DNA of 64,000 nt from Haematobia irritans (GCF_050003625.1 NC_134398.1:66410891-66474890), one strand, 5' to 3'; counted from the stretch's first letter, positions 25,655-36,890 are shown. The notes: generated by a model not told the origin, from the sequence alone. A program made the numbers and translations.

Positions 25655-26661
25655 ACAAAGTACAGCTCGCAATTTAAGTCCGATCGTCCTCAAATTTGGC
25701 ACAGGGCCGTTTCTTGGGACAGAGACAATCGCTATTGGTTTTGGAAAAAATCGGTGCAGATTTAGATATAGCTGCCATATATATTTATCCCCGATTTGGT
25801 CATAGTTAGCGTGTTTATCAACCGATTTTCTTGAAATACCGTACATCCAAATATTTTATGAATCTCGAAAATCTTGCAAAATATCAGCCAAATCGGTTCA
25901 GATTTAGATATAGCTCCCATATATATCTTTCGTCCGATTTAGACTCATATGACCATAGAGGCCAAAGTTTACTACCGATCTTCGTGAAATTTTGCACAAA
26001 GGGTAGAATTGACATTCTACCAATGCTTGGTAAATTTGATTAAAATCGGTTCAAATTTAGATATAGCTCCCATATATATCTTTCGTCCGATTTGAGCTTA
26101 TCTGGCCACAAATGCCAGAGTTTTGCCGTGATTTGCTTCAAATATGCTTCAAGGGGTACGTTTAATGGTATTGTTAAGTGTATCAAATTTTGTTAAAATC
26201 GGTTCAGATTTAGATATAGCTCACATATATATCTTTCACCCGATTTGAACTTATATGGTCTCAAAAGCCAGAGTTTTGCCCTGACTTACTTCAAATTTTG
26301 CACAAGCGGTACTTTTAACGATACTATTGTATGTGCCAAATATGGTCAAAATCGATTCAGATTTAGATATAGCTCCCATATATATCTTTCGTCCGATTTG
26401 AACTTATATTGCCTCAAAATCCAGGGTTTTGCCGTGATTTGCTTCAAATTTCGCACAAGGAATACGTTTAGTAGTATCGGTAATTGTGCCAAATTTGGTT
26501 GAAATCGGTTCAGACTTAGATATGGCTCCCATATATCTTATGTCCGATTTGCACTCATATGAACAGGGGGCCCAAAGTTCCATTTACTCCCATCTCGCAT
26601 AGATAGCAGAATTATTATTCTAACTATACATGTGAAATTTAGTCAAAATCGGTTCAGATTA

Positions 26662-27140
26662 CACCCATAGAAAAAATCATGAACGGCGTGGTCATTTCAA
26701 AACGATCCGTTCATGAAAGTGAATCAACACACATGTGTTGTCAAACTGAGAACATATGGGGTCAATCTGACAACGTTAAAATGACACCATACGTTGTCAA
26801 AACAACAACCAGCGTTCATGATCTGAAAACGTAATGGTTACGTATTTAAAAACAAATTTAAAAAAAGATTTCCGCTACCGTGACTCGAACCTGTGTCGTC
26901 TGCACCATACGCGTTAACAGTCGCCTTAGCACATTGCACCACCGGCGGAGTTGCCATAACAACGTCTAAGGATTATTTTCAGAATTTTCATGGCCAAAGA
27001 AAAACGAATGCCGTTCATGAAATCGTGAACGCCCGTGGGCGAAATCGTGAACATTCCGTTTTGATATTTTGTCAACGTTTCCGTTTCATTTTGTCACCGT
27101 CCGTTCACGATTGCGGAACGTATTTTTTTTTCTATTAGTG
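26662..27140. mobile_element. 479-bp TA-flanked element carrying a tRNA-like module
   Basis: Ends CACCCATAGAAAAAA and CACTAATAGAAAAAA (inverted), flanked by TA on both sides, interrupting a Helentron unit (GTTCAGATT...AAGCTCCCATA). The interior has repeated GTTCATGA/TCGTGAAC palindromic words. Confidence 0.7.
26871..26948 (-). other. tRNA-derived sequence (not a functional tRNA)
   Basis: On the minus strand GGTGGTGCAATGTGCTAAGG resembles an A box and GGTTCGAGTC a B box, about 40 bases apart, as in a tRNA with a long variable arm (Ser/Leu-like). The acceptor stem does not pair well, and it sits inside a MITE. Confidence 0.55.
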
Positions 27141-27408
27141 TATATAAAGCTCCCATAGTTGGGAAATATGGTAGACTGTTGCACATTTTAGACCCATTTT
27201 CAATGGAACTTTCCTCCAATTAACTGGATAGCGTTAGCCGATTTAAATTTTAATTCTAGAGATTTCGTAGAAGTAAAAAAATTGTCTCCTTTATATAGCT
27301 TCCAGCAAATGTGAAGTAGTTGAGATGGTAACACAAATTTTGGCCTACATAGTGGTGAAGGGTATAATATAGTCGGCTCCGCCCGACTTTAGACTTTACT
27401 TACTTGTT

Positions 27409-28617
27409 TTTTGTCAAAATTCGTTTTTATTATTCAACATAGTTCCCTTCAAGAGCGATACAACGATTATAACGACCTTCCAATTTATTGATACCATTTT
27501 GGTAGTACTCCTTCGGGTTTGCCTCAAAATAGGCGTCAGTTTCGGCGATCACCTCTTCATTGCAGCCAAATTTTTTCCCTACGAGCACCTTTTGAGGTCT
27601 GAGAACAAAAAAAACGTCGCTGGAGGCCAGATCTGGAGAATGCGGTGGGTGGGGAAGCAATTCGAAGCCCAATTCATGAATTTTTGCCATCGTTCTCAAT
27701 GACTTGTGGCACGGTGCGTTGTCTTGGTGGAACAACACTTTTTTCTTCTTCATATGGGGCCGTTTTGCCGCGATTTCGACCTTCAAACGCTCCAATAACG
27801 CCATATAATAGTCACTGTTGATGGTTTTTCCCTTCTCAAGATAATCGATAAAAATTATTCCATGCGCATCCCAAAAAACAGGCCATTACTTTGCCAGCGG
27901 ACTTTTGAGTCTTTCCACGCTTCGGAGACAGTTCACCGGTCGCTGTCCACTCAGCCGACTGTCGATTGGACTCAGGAGTGTAGTAATGGAGCCATGTTTC
28001 ATCCATTGTCACATATCGATGGAAAAACTCGGGTGTATTACGAGTTAACAGCTGCAAACACCGCTCACGTTGTTGTTTTTGGTCAAATGTGAGCTGGCGC
28101 GGCACCCATTTTGCACAGAGCTTCCGCATATCCAAATATTGATGAATGATATGACCAACACGTTCCTTTGATATCTTTAAGGCCTCTGCTATCTCGATCA
28201 ACTTCAAAATCATTTTGTGGATTTTTTTGATGTTTTCGTCGGTAACCACCTCTTTCGGGCGTCCACTGCGTTCACCGTCCTCCGTGCTCATTTCACCACG
28301 CTTGAATTTTGCATACCAATCAATTACTGTTGATTTGCCTGAGGCAGAGTCCGGAAACTCATTATCAAGCCAAGTTTTTGCTTCCACCGTATTTTTCCCT
28401 TCAGAAAACAGTATTTTATCAAAACACGAAATTCCTTTTTTTCCATTTTTTTCACAATAACAAAAGTTGCTTCACAAAAGACGCTCTATCTCACAAACTA
28501 ATTGACTTACAGACGTCAAATTTTGACACGAATCATTTGAAGGTTGGTACTATATAAAAATAATATGCATTTAATACTAGCGACGCCATCTATGTGTCAG
28601 ACCGGGGACTTATCAGC
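27409..28617 (-). mobile_element. Himar1-like (irritans subfamily) mariner, decayed
   Basis: A minus-strand transposase lies between a Helentron end at 27408 and a partial terminal repeat at 28599-28617 (AGACCGGGGACTTATCAGC), which agrees with the inner part of the Himar1 terminal repeat. The left terminal repeat is absent. The outer 8 bases of the right repeat are replaced by an opposite-orientation end. Confidence 0.88.
27430..28446 (-). pseudogene. Himar1-like mariner transposase, multiply broken
   Basis: D34D cut-and-paste transposase. The ATG at 28446 opens MEKKEFRVLIKYCF; a one-base loss in an A-run near 28392 shifts the frame, which then continues EAKTWLDNEFPDS. Following are an N-terminal helix-turn-helix region, the WVPRQLTFDQKQ linker, the first Asp in VTMDETWLHYY, frameshifts near 27840-27890, the second Asp in FHQDNAPCHKS and the third in HSPDLASSDVFF. 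The Asp-Asp interval is 34, as in mariners. Two short in-frame gaps (about 5 and 4 codons) and substitutions in the third-Asp motif add to the damage. It ends GRYNRCIALEGNYVE with a stop at 27430. The relationship to Himar1 is by recognition, not alignment. Confidence 0.92.
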
Positions 28618-28638
28618 AACAGGTTGGCTGATAAGTCC
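28599..28638. repeat. dyad of two opposed mariner ends
   Basis: AGACCGGGGACTTATCAGC is followed directly by ACAGGTTGGCTGATAAGTCC. The second is the outer part of the same terminal repeat in the other orientation, so GGACTTATCAGC and GCTGATAAGTCC form a 12-bp dyad. Confidence 0.85.
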
Positions 28639-28639
28639 A

Positions 28640-28806
28640 ACCACGGGGGTGGATCTTTTATGGTATGGGCAGAGATATGCAGAGATATATGTCAATTTAT
28701 TGGAGAACAATTTAATAGATTTTGCATATGAGTTATATGGTGAATATTGGACTTTCCAACAAGATAATGCTCCCATCCATGTTGCACGCCTCACAAAAAA
28801 CCTTTT
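28640..28806 (+). pseudogene. Tc1-family transposase fragment
   Basis: A frame reading GGSFMVWAEICRE then NLLENNLIDFAYELYG and FQQDNAPIHVARLTK is typical of the central catalytic region of Tc1-type transposases, with the second catalytic Asp in QQDNAPIH. It is a different lineage from the mariner beside it. It is cut at 28806 by a Helentron, and neither the N-terminal half nor the Glu-containing third motif appears on either side. Confidence 0.8.
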
Positions 28807-29897
28807 TATACCCACCACCATAGAATGGTGACGGGGGTATAATAAGTTTGTCATTCCGTTTGTAACACATCCAAAATATCGATTTCCGACTATATAAAGT
28901 AGAGAAATTCTAAGACGATATAACGATGTCCATCTGTCTGTCTGTTGTAATCACGGTTAAGTCTTCAATAATGAAGCAATCGTGCTGAAATTTTGCACAA
29001 ACTCGTCTTTTGTCTGCAGGCAGGTCAAGTTCGAAGATGGACTATATCGGTCCAGGTTTTGATATAGTCCCCATATAAACCGACCTCCCGATTTGGGGTC
29101 TTGGGCTTATAGAATCCGTAGTTTTTATCCAATTTGTCTGAAATTGGAAATCTAGAGGTATTTTAGGACCATAAAGAGGTGTGCCGAAAATTGTGGGTAT
29201 CGGTTCATATTATGGTATAGCCCCCATATAGACCGATTTCCCGATTTTACTTCTTGGGCTTCTAGAATCCGAAGTTTTTATCCTATTTGCCTGAAATTGG
29301 AAATCTAGATGTATTTTTGGAACATAAAGAGGTGTGCTGAAAACGGTGAGTATCGGTTCATATTTTAGTATAGCCCCCATAAGAACGATCTCCCGATTTA
29401 ACTCCTTGGGTTTCTAGAAACCGTAGTTTTTATCTGATTTGCCTGAAATTGTAAATATTCTAGTATTTTAGGCTCACAAAAACGTGTATCGGATTAAGTT
29501 TTTATCGGTCCATTTGGTAATGCCTCCATATAGACCGACTTCACTTCTTGTGGGTGTAGAAGGCGCGCTGATCATGAAAATTGCTTGAAACTCAATGTAA
29601 AATTTCCAGATTTTACTTCTACAGACTTAAGTTTTCAAATCAAGACGTTATTTTATAATTTTCTTGCACACTTACAAGAGATGTTAATGATTCCTCTAAA
29701 ACTCAAACAAAAATGATTCTTATAAATCCAGTGTCTGATATAGTCCTCATAGGTGAAATCTTTAAATTTGTCTTCGGGAAGTGTCCTCAAGTCCTCAAGC
29801 CCTCCTGAAATTTCAAAAGAAACCCTAATATGTGGTTCATGGTGGTGGGTATTTAAGATTCGGCGCGGCCAAACTTAGTGCTGTATATACTTGTTTT
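28807..29897 (+). mobile_element. Helentron/DINE-like element
   Basis: Head TATACCCACCACCATAGAAT with complementary ACGGGGGTATA, TTTGTCATTCCGTTTGTAAC, a short CTGT tract near 28935-28946, about three ~150-bp units (CCCCATATAGACCGAT), a 3' conserved region, the GC-rich ATTCGGCGCGGCC and the terminal GCTGTATATACTTGTTTT. Same subfamily as 16336-17900 in the opposite orientation. Confidence 0.78.
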
Positions 29898-30034
29898 AGT
29901 CTCTTTACGTTAAGTAAAGATTTAGTTTATGTGTTTTAGTAACGTACAAAAGTGTAAATAAAATAAGAAAAAAATGATTTCAATACCATTTTTTATAAGA
30001 CTAGAACATAAATTTACATGTTGCGCATATAATT
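29898..30034. other. gene-free stretch
   Basis: AT-rich, nothing recognised. Confidence 0.4.
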
Positions 30035-30110
30035 TTTTTACGGGGGTATATGTATTCTTGATCAGCGAGAAATCCTAAGACGACCTAACGATGTACTTCG
30101 GTCAGGGATG
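30035..30110 (+). mobile_element. Helentron head fragment
   Basis: ACGGGGGTATATGTATTCTT and ATCAGCGAGAAATCCTAAGA match Helentron head sequence with an internal deletion. It ends at the first base of a hAT-like terminal repeat. Confidence 0.6.
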
Positions 30111-30129
30111 GAAAATACAGTAATATAGT
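30111..30129. mobile_element. hAT-like terminal repeat CAGGGATGGAAAA
   Basis: CAGGGATGGAAAATACAG begins here. The inverted partner TGCATTTTCCATCCCTG ends at 44473. CAGGG is a common hAT start. Confidence 0.5.
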
Positions 30130-30229
30130 ACTTTTTTCAGTACCGTTAGTACCTTTTGAGTATACATTTTTGGACCGATATCATGGAACAATCATTTTGG
30201 CAAAATATTTTAATATTTTGGCTGTTCAA

Positions 30230-30507
30230 AGAAAAAAATACGCATTGTTAAATTTTGATAAAAATATGTATCAAGAAAATTATTAAAAATTTGATAAAGT
30301 TTTGCATTAATAATTTCAATTTCTTTATAGATTTATATTTGATAAAAAAAAATGTTGGAATATCAACGCCGAAATCTACTAGTATTTTATCACTAATATT
30401 TGTAAATAATTTCTGATAAAAAAGTTGGATTTTATTAAATTTGTTTAAAATATTTCTGATAAAAATATCCTCTCTTGATAAAGATATTGTTAGGATTTTG
30501 TGAATTA
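30230..30507. repeat. TGATAAAAA-rich repeat, family of 46438-46835
   Basis: Recurring TGATAAAAA/TTTTTATCA words on both strands. It continues on the far side of the SINE. Confidence 0.5.
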
Positions 30508-30784
30508 GTTGGTGAACTTCTCTCTTATCACTGAGTGCTGCCCGTTTCCATGTTAAGCTCAATGACAAGGGACCTCTTTTTTATAGCCGAGTCCGAACGG
30601 CGTTCCACATTCCAGTGAAACCACTTTGAGAAGCTTTGAAACCCTCAGAAATGTCACCAACATTACTGGGGTGGGATAATCCACCGCTGAAAAACTTTTT
30701 GGTGTTCGGTCGTAGCAGGAATCGAACCCACGACCTTGTGTATGCAAGGCGGGCATGCTAACCATTGCACAACGGTGACTCCCA
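30508..30784 (-). mobile_element. tRNA-derived SINE, 3'-truncated
   Basis: On the minus strand: TTGTGCAATGGTTAGCATGC (A box), CGCCTTGCATACACAAGG, GGGTTCGATTCCTGC (B box), then a tRNA-unrelated body (GATTATCCCACC, CATTTCTGAGGGTTTCAAAG, CATTGAGCTTAACATGGAAA) ending near TCTTATCACTGAG...TTCACCAA. It is homologous to 46100-46426 but lacks that copy's 3' tail. RNA polymerase III transcription is inferred from the boxes. Confidence 0.8.
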
Positions 30785-31046
30785 AAATTATATATGCAAT
30801 GAAGACAACAATGCGAGAGTTTATTTATTTAATATTTCTTTGAAAAATCAAAAATTATATTCATTATTATTTTTGTTTAACAAATTATTTCTAAATAGAA
30901 ATAATAAAACTTTTATTTTTATTTGATATCTTTTTTTCAACCAAATTTTTTGATCAATTAATTAATGACGATATTTGTATCAAATGGCAGATATACTTAT
31001 TAATTATAATAGATCAAATGCTTACGACATTTTTTATCGAAATTAG
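30785..31046. repeat. TGATAAAAA-family repeat, middle segment
   Basis: ATCAAATGGCAGATATACTT ... GCTTACGACATTTTTTATCG is collinear with 46068-46088 plus 46438-46490, where a SINE interrupts it. Confidence 0.55.
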
Positions 31047-32033
31047 CCCTTGTGTATGTGATAACACCGGATGCGATACCAGCGTGATAAGGTCCCGTGG
31101 GACCTATAATAAAAAACGAATGGTAGAGAGGTTATCCCTACGATATTTTTCGATTATTTACTATGGGTGGAGTCTTCTACGACTCACAAATTGCATATAT
31201 AGATATTTGTTTGTAAATAAAGAGTTTTTTTTATTTTTAATAGAATACAGATAATGGTTAAATTTTTGATTAGTATTCTAGAGGCCCTGATGTTTGTCAC
31301 AGACGTGGTACCTATAAGTGTACCTATAAGTATCCTTATACGTACCACGCAACAATATATTGTTTTAGAAGTTGAATGTTCTGAACAAACTGGATGTTTG
31401 AAGGAGAAACAAACCGATTTTTTGTAGTGACGTTCGTTTTGTTCGCAGTATTATGTGCAATAGTTGCTTCAAACTTGGTCAAAATTGAGGAACATTTTGC
31501 CAAATTCCAGGAGCCTATGGGTTTGGATATGTATAGAAATATAAAAACTTAGATCGACCATGATTTCTATGAAGTTCAAATAACTTTTTTTCCACTTATA
31601 GTTTCGCTATATATATCCACTATCCTCGGAACACATAAAACTATGTACTATGAAGCAATGAAACCAATGGAAACTTCAAAAATGACAAGTTCTTCTAAAT
31701 AAAGGTATTTTCTGAAAGTATGTTGTTGTTATTAATTGTTCCAAATACAAAAATCGCATTATCATTATGCAACTTTTTAAACTGCGCTAAAACCACTAAT
31801 GCAATTAGTGGTAGGTCCCAATGGACCTCATCACGCAGAATCGCACTAAATTTTTTAAAATACCTATAAAAACCAATTTAATGATTCAATCACATAAAAA
31901 TTTACAGTTTTTAACTTAAAACAGTTTAATACAAGAAGTCATAAACCATCACGCTGCAAATCATGCAAAAGATAAAGTTATGTAGGAATAAAAATCAAAA
32001 AAGTCCAGCGGGACCACATCACGCACAGAAGGG
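31047..32033. mobile_element. 987-bp piggyBac-like MITE with TTAG flanks
   Basis: Ends CCCTTGTGTATGTGAT and CCCTTCTGTGCGTGAT (inverted), each followed by a second inverted motif GCGTGATAAGGTCCCGTGGG / GCGTGATGTGGTCCCGCTGG; a third copy of the latter lies near 31815-31845. Identical TTAG at 31043-31046 and 32034-32037. CCC ends and a TTAA-like target suggest piggyBac. There is no transposase. The repeat copy at 46 kb lacks the insertion. Confidence 0.68.
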
Positions 32034-32340
32034 TTAGGATTTTTTAATGTTGATAAATCGCTTACGATATTTTTATCAAATTGTGGATTTATTTTTATCG
32101 ATATTAAACTTACAAACTTACTACGACCTAATTGTTGAATAGTGGATTTCTTTATCGGTTTTGTAAGTTATAAAATGCTAACGATATTTTTGTTGAATAG
32201 TGGATTTTTTATCAGTTCAAATTAGAAAATATTTTCCATAATACACCTAAAACTATTGACATTGAATCTTCGAAAAAGTTTGTCGCAGGTAAATTGAATA
32301 ATATTTCATTTGGATCTTCGTATTTTTTTATTAAATAAAA
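32034..32340. repeat. TGATAAAAA-family repeat, distal segment
   Basis: Matches 46540-46835 in order (GTTGATAAATCGCTTACGAT, ACTACGACCTAATTGTTGAA, TGGATCTTCGTATTTTT). Confidence 0.65.
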
Positions 32341-32486
32341 TTATTTTTTCGTTCTTTGTTTGCAGTATACTGAACCTGCACGTTTAAAAATTTTGCCAAA
32401 CAGACATTTTCTTGTGGAAAGAAAATCTTCATTTTGTACAAACCAGAGTCAATATCACCATTTTCTTCAATTTCATTAATAGTTTA

Positions 32487-32636
32487 AGGTAGGTACTATA
32501 TTCGGTTTTTCCACCTCTAAAATAAGTGTTCAAAAATATGTATGGATGGAAAAGTTTTATAGAATTGATTGTGGACAAGTAACCGTGGAAAAAATACATT
32601 TCGGCTTGAAAACCGAACATATGTTAGTACTTACCT
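32487..32636. mobile_element. 150-bp MITE with TTA target duplication
   Basis: Inverted ends AGGTAGGTACTATATTCGG and AGGTAAGTACTAACATATGT..CGGTTTT. TTA at 32484-32486 and 32637-32639. A relative of the spacer motif at 9421 and perhaps of the 365-bp MITE at 5722. Another end-like motif (TTAAGATAGGTATGAAGTTC) follows at about 32832 without a mate. Confidence 0.8.
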
Positions 32637-32639
32637 TTA

Positions 32640-33189
32640 GGTCGGAAATGCATGAGATTCTATGTTACTCTTTTACACGAACACGTTTTAGAAAAGAAGT
32701 TATACATCGCCTACTACAACAATGGAACTCATAGAATACTACGGTAATAATTTTAAGTAAATTCAAAACTGAAAAAATTAAGTTGAAATTGAGTAGTTGA
32801 CAAACAAAATTTGAATTTCTATTTATTCTTTAAGATAGGTATGAAGTTCGAGTTAGCCGCTAAAATCCCATTTTTCACGATTTCTTTAATAGTCCGTTTT
32901 GAAGAATATAAACTTTATGAATAGTTACTTTGAGCAATTCCCCATCAAGTTATAATAAAATTTGCATCGAAAAGGTCTAGTTTTATACATTTTTACTGCT
33001 TTAGTTTTGATTAGTACCCCTTTATTCTAAAACTTGTGACCAGTGGTAACATTGAAATTAGGGTTGTCAATGGGGATTTATCCCGAATCCAGGGATTTTT
33101 TATTTTGAATCCGTGGATTTTTGGAGATCCCGAAAAATAATCCAAATTTGTTAAATTTCTGTCTTTTTTAGGATTTTTATTAACATTTT
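32640..33189. other. gene-free stretch with hAT-like debris
   Basis: No gene. TAGGGTTGTCAATGGGGATT near 33058 and repeated GGGATTTT/ATCCCGAA words look like the end of another TIR element, but no mate was found. Confidence 0.35.
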
Positions 33190-35262
33190 TATACCCTAAA
33201 CCACATAGTGGTCAGGGTATAATAAGTTTGATCTGCCAAAAAATGTTCCTACCAGAAATATTTATTTTAGACCCCATAAACTATATACCGATCGACTCAG
33301 AATCACCTCCTGAGTCGATCTAGCGCTTGTTGTCCGTCCGTCTGTCCATGTATTTGTTGTTCACAGGATTCCGGTCGCAATTATTAACCGATTTTGATGA
33401 AATTTAGTACAGGGAGTTTTTAGGGTACAAGGACGAACGCTATTGAATTTGGAAGAAATCAGATAAAATTTAGATATTGCTCCCATATATATGTATCGCC
33501 CGATTTCGACAAATGGGGTTACGTTGCTCTTTTTTACAAACGGATCGTCACCAAATTTGGCAAAAAATAATCTTTTTCATCGCCCTTCAATTTTTCTAAA
33601 TTTGGCCATAAAACCCTTATTTATCATCCAATCTTACTCAAAGTTTGCTAAATGTAATCTTCTATAGCGCAAACTATATGTTCAAAAAATCATGGAAATC
33701 GGTTCAGAATATAGCTCCCATATATATGTACCGCCCGATTTTTCTAAATTTGGCTATAAAACCCTTATTAATCAACCGATAGTACTCAAAGTTGGCCAAA
33801 TGTAATCTTCTATAGCACTAACTGTATGTGCAAAATATCATCGAAATCGGTTCAGATGTAAATATAGCTCCCATATATGTATCGCCCGATTTTGAAAAAT
33901 TTGCCCTCATAACCTATGTTTGACCATAGAGGCCTCATTTGTTAACTGATCTTACTCAAATTTTGCACAAGGCAACATTTTGTGGTATTAATCAAACCCC
34001 CAAAATATTATACAAATTGGTTGAGATTTACATATAGCTTCCATATGTATGCATCGCTCGATTTTCCCTAATTTACCATAATACTTTTATTTATTAACCA
34101 ATGTTGCTCAAATTTTGATGTTCTAGCCGATCGCATTTATACGTACTTGTAGCTCTTACATAAGAATATTGCTCGATTTTTACAAATTTGGATTTATTAC
34201 CCACACTAATTGGCCTATTTTCTCTTTTTTAATAATGGGCTTAATTTTAGTGGCATACTAACCCCGTAGGCACAATATCAACTACAGCCAGTGTTGCTAG
34301 AAGTAGGGGAAATTCCCTATATGTAGGTTTTTTCTAATATTTAGCGTCTTGTAGGACGTAGGCCCACAATGTAGGGACACTTTCACTCAACACAATTTGT
34401 AATAATTTTTTCATTTTGCTCTAGATTAGGAAATTAGAAGCCGGTAAGGCTTGATCTTTAACAATGTGTGGTAACAATAGTTACCACTCGCGCCAAAAAA
34501 TTCTAACAAAATTTTAAGATTGCCACAAATTGCCACAAATCTACCAAACAAAGATTTCTATAGAAATTTTTGTCAAAACTTTATTCCTGTAGAAAATTTT
34601 GTCAACATTTTTTATTTCTATGGAAAATTTTGTCAAAATTGTATTTCTATAGAAATTTTTTCAAAATATTATTTCTATAAAAATTTTTCTCAAAATTTTA
34701 TTTCTATGGAAATTTTTTTTCAAAATTTTATTTCTATAGAAAAATTTCTCAAAAAAATTTGTTTATAGAGCCTTTTTCCAAAATTTTATTTCTATAGAGA
34801 TTTAAAAAAAAATACTATTTTTGGTAGAATTCTACCAACTGTGGCAACCGTGGTCGTAATACAAATTAATTTTCTAGGTTATATACGTAGCATTATCATG
34901 TTTTAAGATAATAAAGTACTTAGAACCATTTTTGTTTTGTTTAATTTAAAAAAAATAAATAAATTAAACGAAAATATTGTAGGGAAAATTGTTTGGGAAT
35001 GTATCGGAAAGTAGGGAACTTTTTTGTACTTGTAGGGTAAACCGAACATTTTCCCAGGCAAAACTGACTATAAGCTATAGTCATATTGAGACAAAGCACC
35101 CATAAACATGTATCCTTTAATTTTCTTAAATATGCAACTGCGGTTTATAGCCCAGACCTATATCAATGTTACCACACAAATGCTTATGATTACTAATTCA
35201 GTAAGGGTGGTTTAGGGTATGATATAGGCGGCCCCGCCCGACTTTCTATTTTACTTACTTAC
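33190..35262 (+). mobile_element. Helentron/DINE-like element with nested insertion
   Basis: The head has TATACCCTAAACCACATAGT mirrored by GGTCAGGGTATA, GATCTGCCAAAAAATGTTCC, GACTCAGAATCACCTCCTGA and a GTCC tract. About five units of ~160-180 bp carry TATAGCTCCCATATATATGT. The 3' end reads GGTATGATATAGGCGGCCCC and ACTTACTTACTTCTTTTTT. A foreign segment at about 34289-35066 separates unit 5 from the tail. Confidence 0.75.
34289..35066. mobile_element. probable hAT-like insertion in the Helentron
   Basis: CAGTGTTGCTAGAAGTAGGG at the left and CCCAGGCAAAACTG at the right form weak inverted ends, and the segment is foreign to the Helentron layout. The flanking octamers ACTACAGC and ACTATAAG agree at only 5 of 8 positions. 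It contains a ~29-bp minisatellite (34540-34800, TTTCTATAGAAATTTTGTC) and TTGGTAGAATTCTACCAA. Confidence 0.4.
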
Positions 35263-35889
35263 TTCTTTTTTTTTTATACCCCCCACCATAGGATGGGGGT
35301 ATATTAACTTTGTCACTCCGTTTGTAACACATCGAAATATTGCACTAAGACCCCATAAAATATATATATATTCTGGGCCGTGATTAAATTCTGTGTCGAT
35401 CTGAGCATGTCCGTCCGTCCGTCGGTTGAAATCAGGGATCCGGAGCGGAGCGGAGCGGAGCGTGGAGCGGAGCGGAGCAAGCCCTTTTTTTGCCGGAGCG
35501 GGAGCGGAGCGGGAGCGGCATTTCTAAAATCCGGAGCGGAGCGGGAGCGGAGCGGTTTCCAAATGAAAAACCGCTCCGCTCCGAATAAAATATTACTTGA
35601 ATGAAATGTGTAACTTTGAAATTACTTAGTACTTAGCGTAGTGTGAGTAAACGTTTAAAATGTACGATATGTATTTTTGTACGTACGTACATTGGGGAAA
35701 ACACAAAGTGTTTTTTAGTAATTGTTTTCAAAAACGGCAAATGTCAAAATATATCTCTAGTATGTGTTGTAAAAGTAACAACAGTACTTTCGATCAATTT
35801 CATCCCGTATTACTACAAAGATGTTTGTAAGGAACGCCAAATAAATGCAATTAAACAATCTTATTTATATTTATTTTTTTAGTTTTCTA

Positions 35890-36544
35890 CACTGAAAAAA
35901 ATATTGTCGTGAAGTCAAAGATTTCATGTCCTTAGAATAAGAATACAAATTTTGCTTAACATGGAAGACGCATTTCTCTAAAATAAAGTTTTTTTCCTTG
36001 TCCAAAAGTCAATAAACTTTTGAATGAAGTTGTAATGTCCTTATAATAAAGTGATTTTACTTAAAAATGTGTATCATAACATGAAAGATAAAATTTTTGA
36101 GGTAAGGTCAACGTGACTTTAATAATTAAGAAAAATTCTTTAAAATTAATAAAATTGTATTTAAATTTGTTTCCTTTTTGCATCTTGCCTACAAAGCAAA
36201 AAATCGTTAAAAAATAAGACAAGTTTTTCAACACTTTATATTAAAGACGCTTGTTACTTGAAACATAGCATAATTTCTACTGGAAGTCGAGTCTTAATAT
36301 GGAAAATAAAATTGTCGTTAACTCGTTTTTAAAGGATTTTGATAACAACTGACGAAAAAAATCTAAAAAAATTAAAAATTAGCATTTGCTTCCTAGAAGC
36401 AAGTACATAACCCCCAAATTTAAAAGAGAATTGCGTCTTTAAAGTATCCTTACTTGTATTCTCCGCTTCTTTGGCTCGGAATTAATACCCAAACTGTTAA
36501 AGTAAAGACAAAATCTTTGGAACCGGGCATGCGTTTTTTCAGTG
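35890..36544 (+). mobile_element. 655-bp TA-flanked element inside the hAT-like copy 1
   Basis: CACTGAAAAAAATATTGTCG ... GCATGCGTTTTTTCAGTG, with TA at both sides. An inverted relative starts at 36891 (CACTGAAAAAAAGCATACTC) and runs to about 37345; a third partial copy in direct orientation lies at 37620-37860. Confidence 0.75.
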
Positions 36545-36890
36545 TAAGGACATTCATATTTGCTTTACTATTGTACTATACCCTAGCATTCTCTTATTTC
36601 TGATATTAGTTCTCGAAAATTTAATTAAAATTATGGATAGTTTCAATTTTGGTTGAAAAATATGCGCATATACATTTATTTTAATTTTTTCTCACATTGA
36701 AAACTAATGACTTGATTTTATTATTGTATGGTATCTACGTTTTTGAGAACGAACATTTCTTAAAAACGCTGTTCGAAAATGTATTTTTACAATAAAGGGA
36801 AAAAAAGCGAAATTAGGTAACACTAGATCTGAGTAAGAATATTCGTAGGTATACCACGGACTGATTTCGATGGAGGTTGTTGCAAACATA

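Larger units (their letters stand above)
25655..27408 (+). mobile_element. 5'-truncated Helentron/DINE-like element
   Basis: Begins inside the leader (AAAGTACAGCTCGCAATTTA, compare 52893). It then has about six ~155-bp units with AGATATAGCTCCCATATATA and TCGTCCGATTTG, and the 3' end GGGTATAATATAGTCGGC, the GC-rich CGCCCGACTTTAGACTTT and ACTTACTTGTTTTTT. The 3' end abuts the A/T-rich 3' UTR of the mariner at 27409. The head with GTCY tract is missing. Unit 6 is split by another element (26662-27140). Confidence 0.75.

Noticed and set aside
30690..30784. Functional tRNA gene
   Set aside because: A and B boxes are present but the acceptor stem does not fold and the sequence continues into a SINE body shared with 46100-46426.
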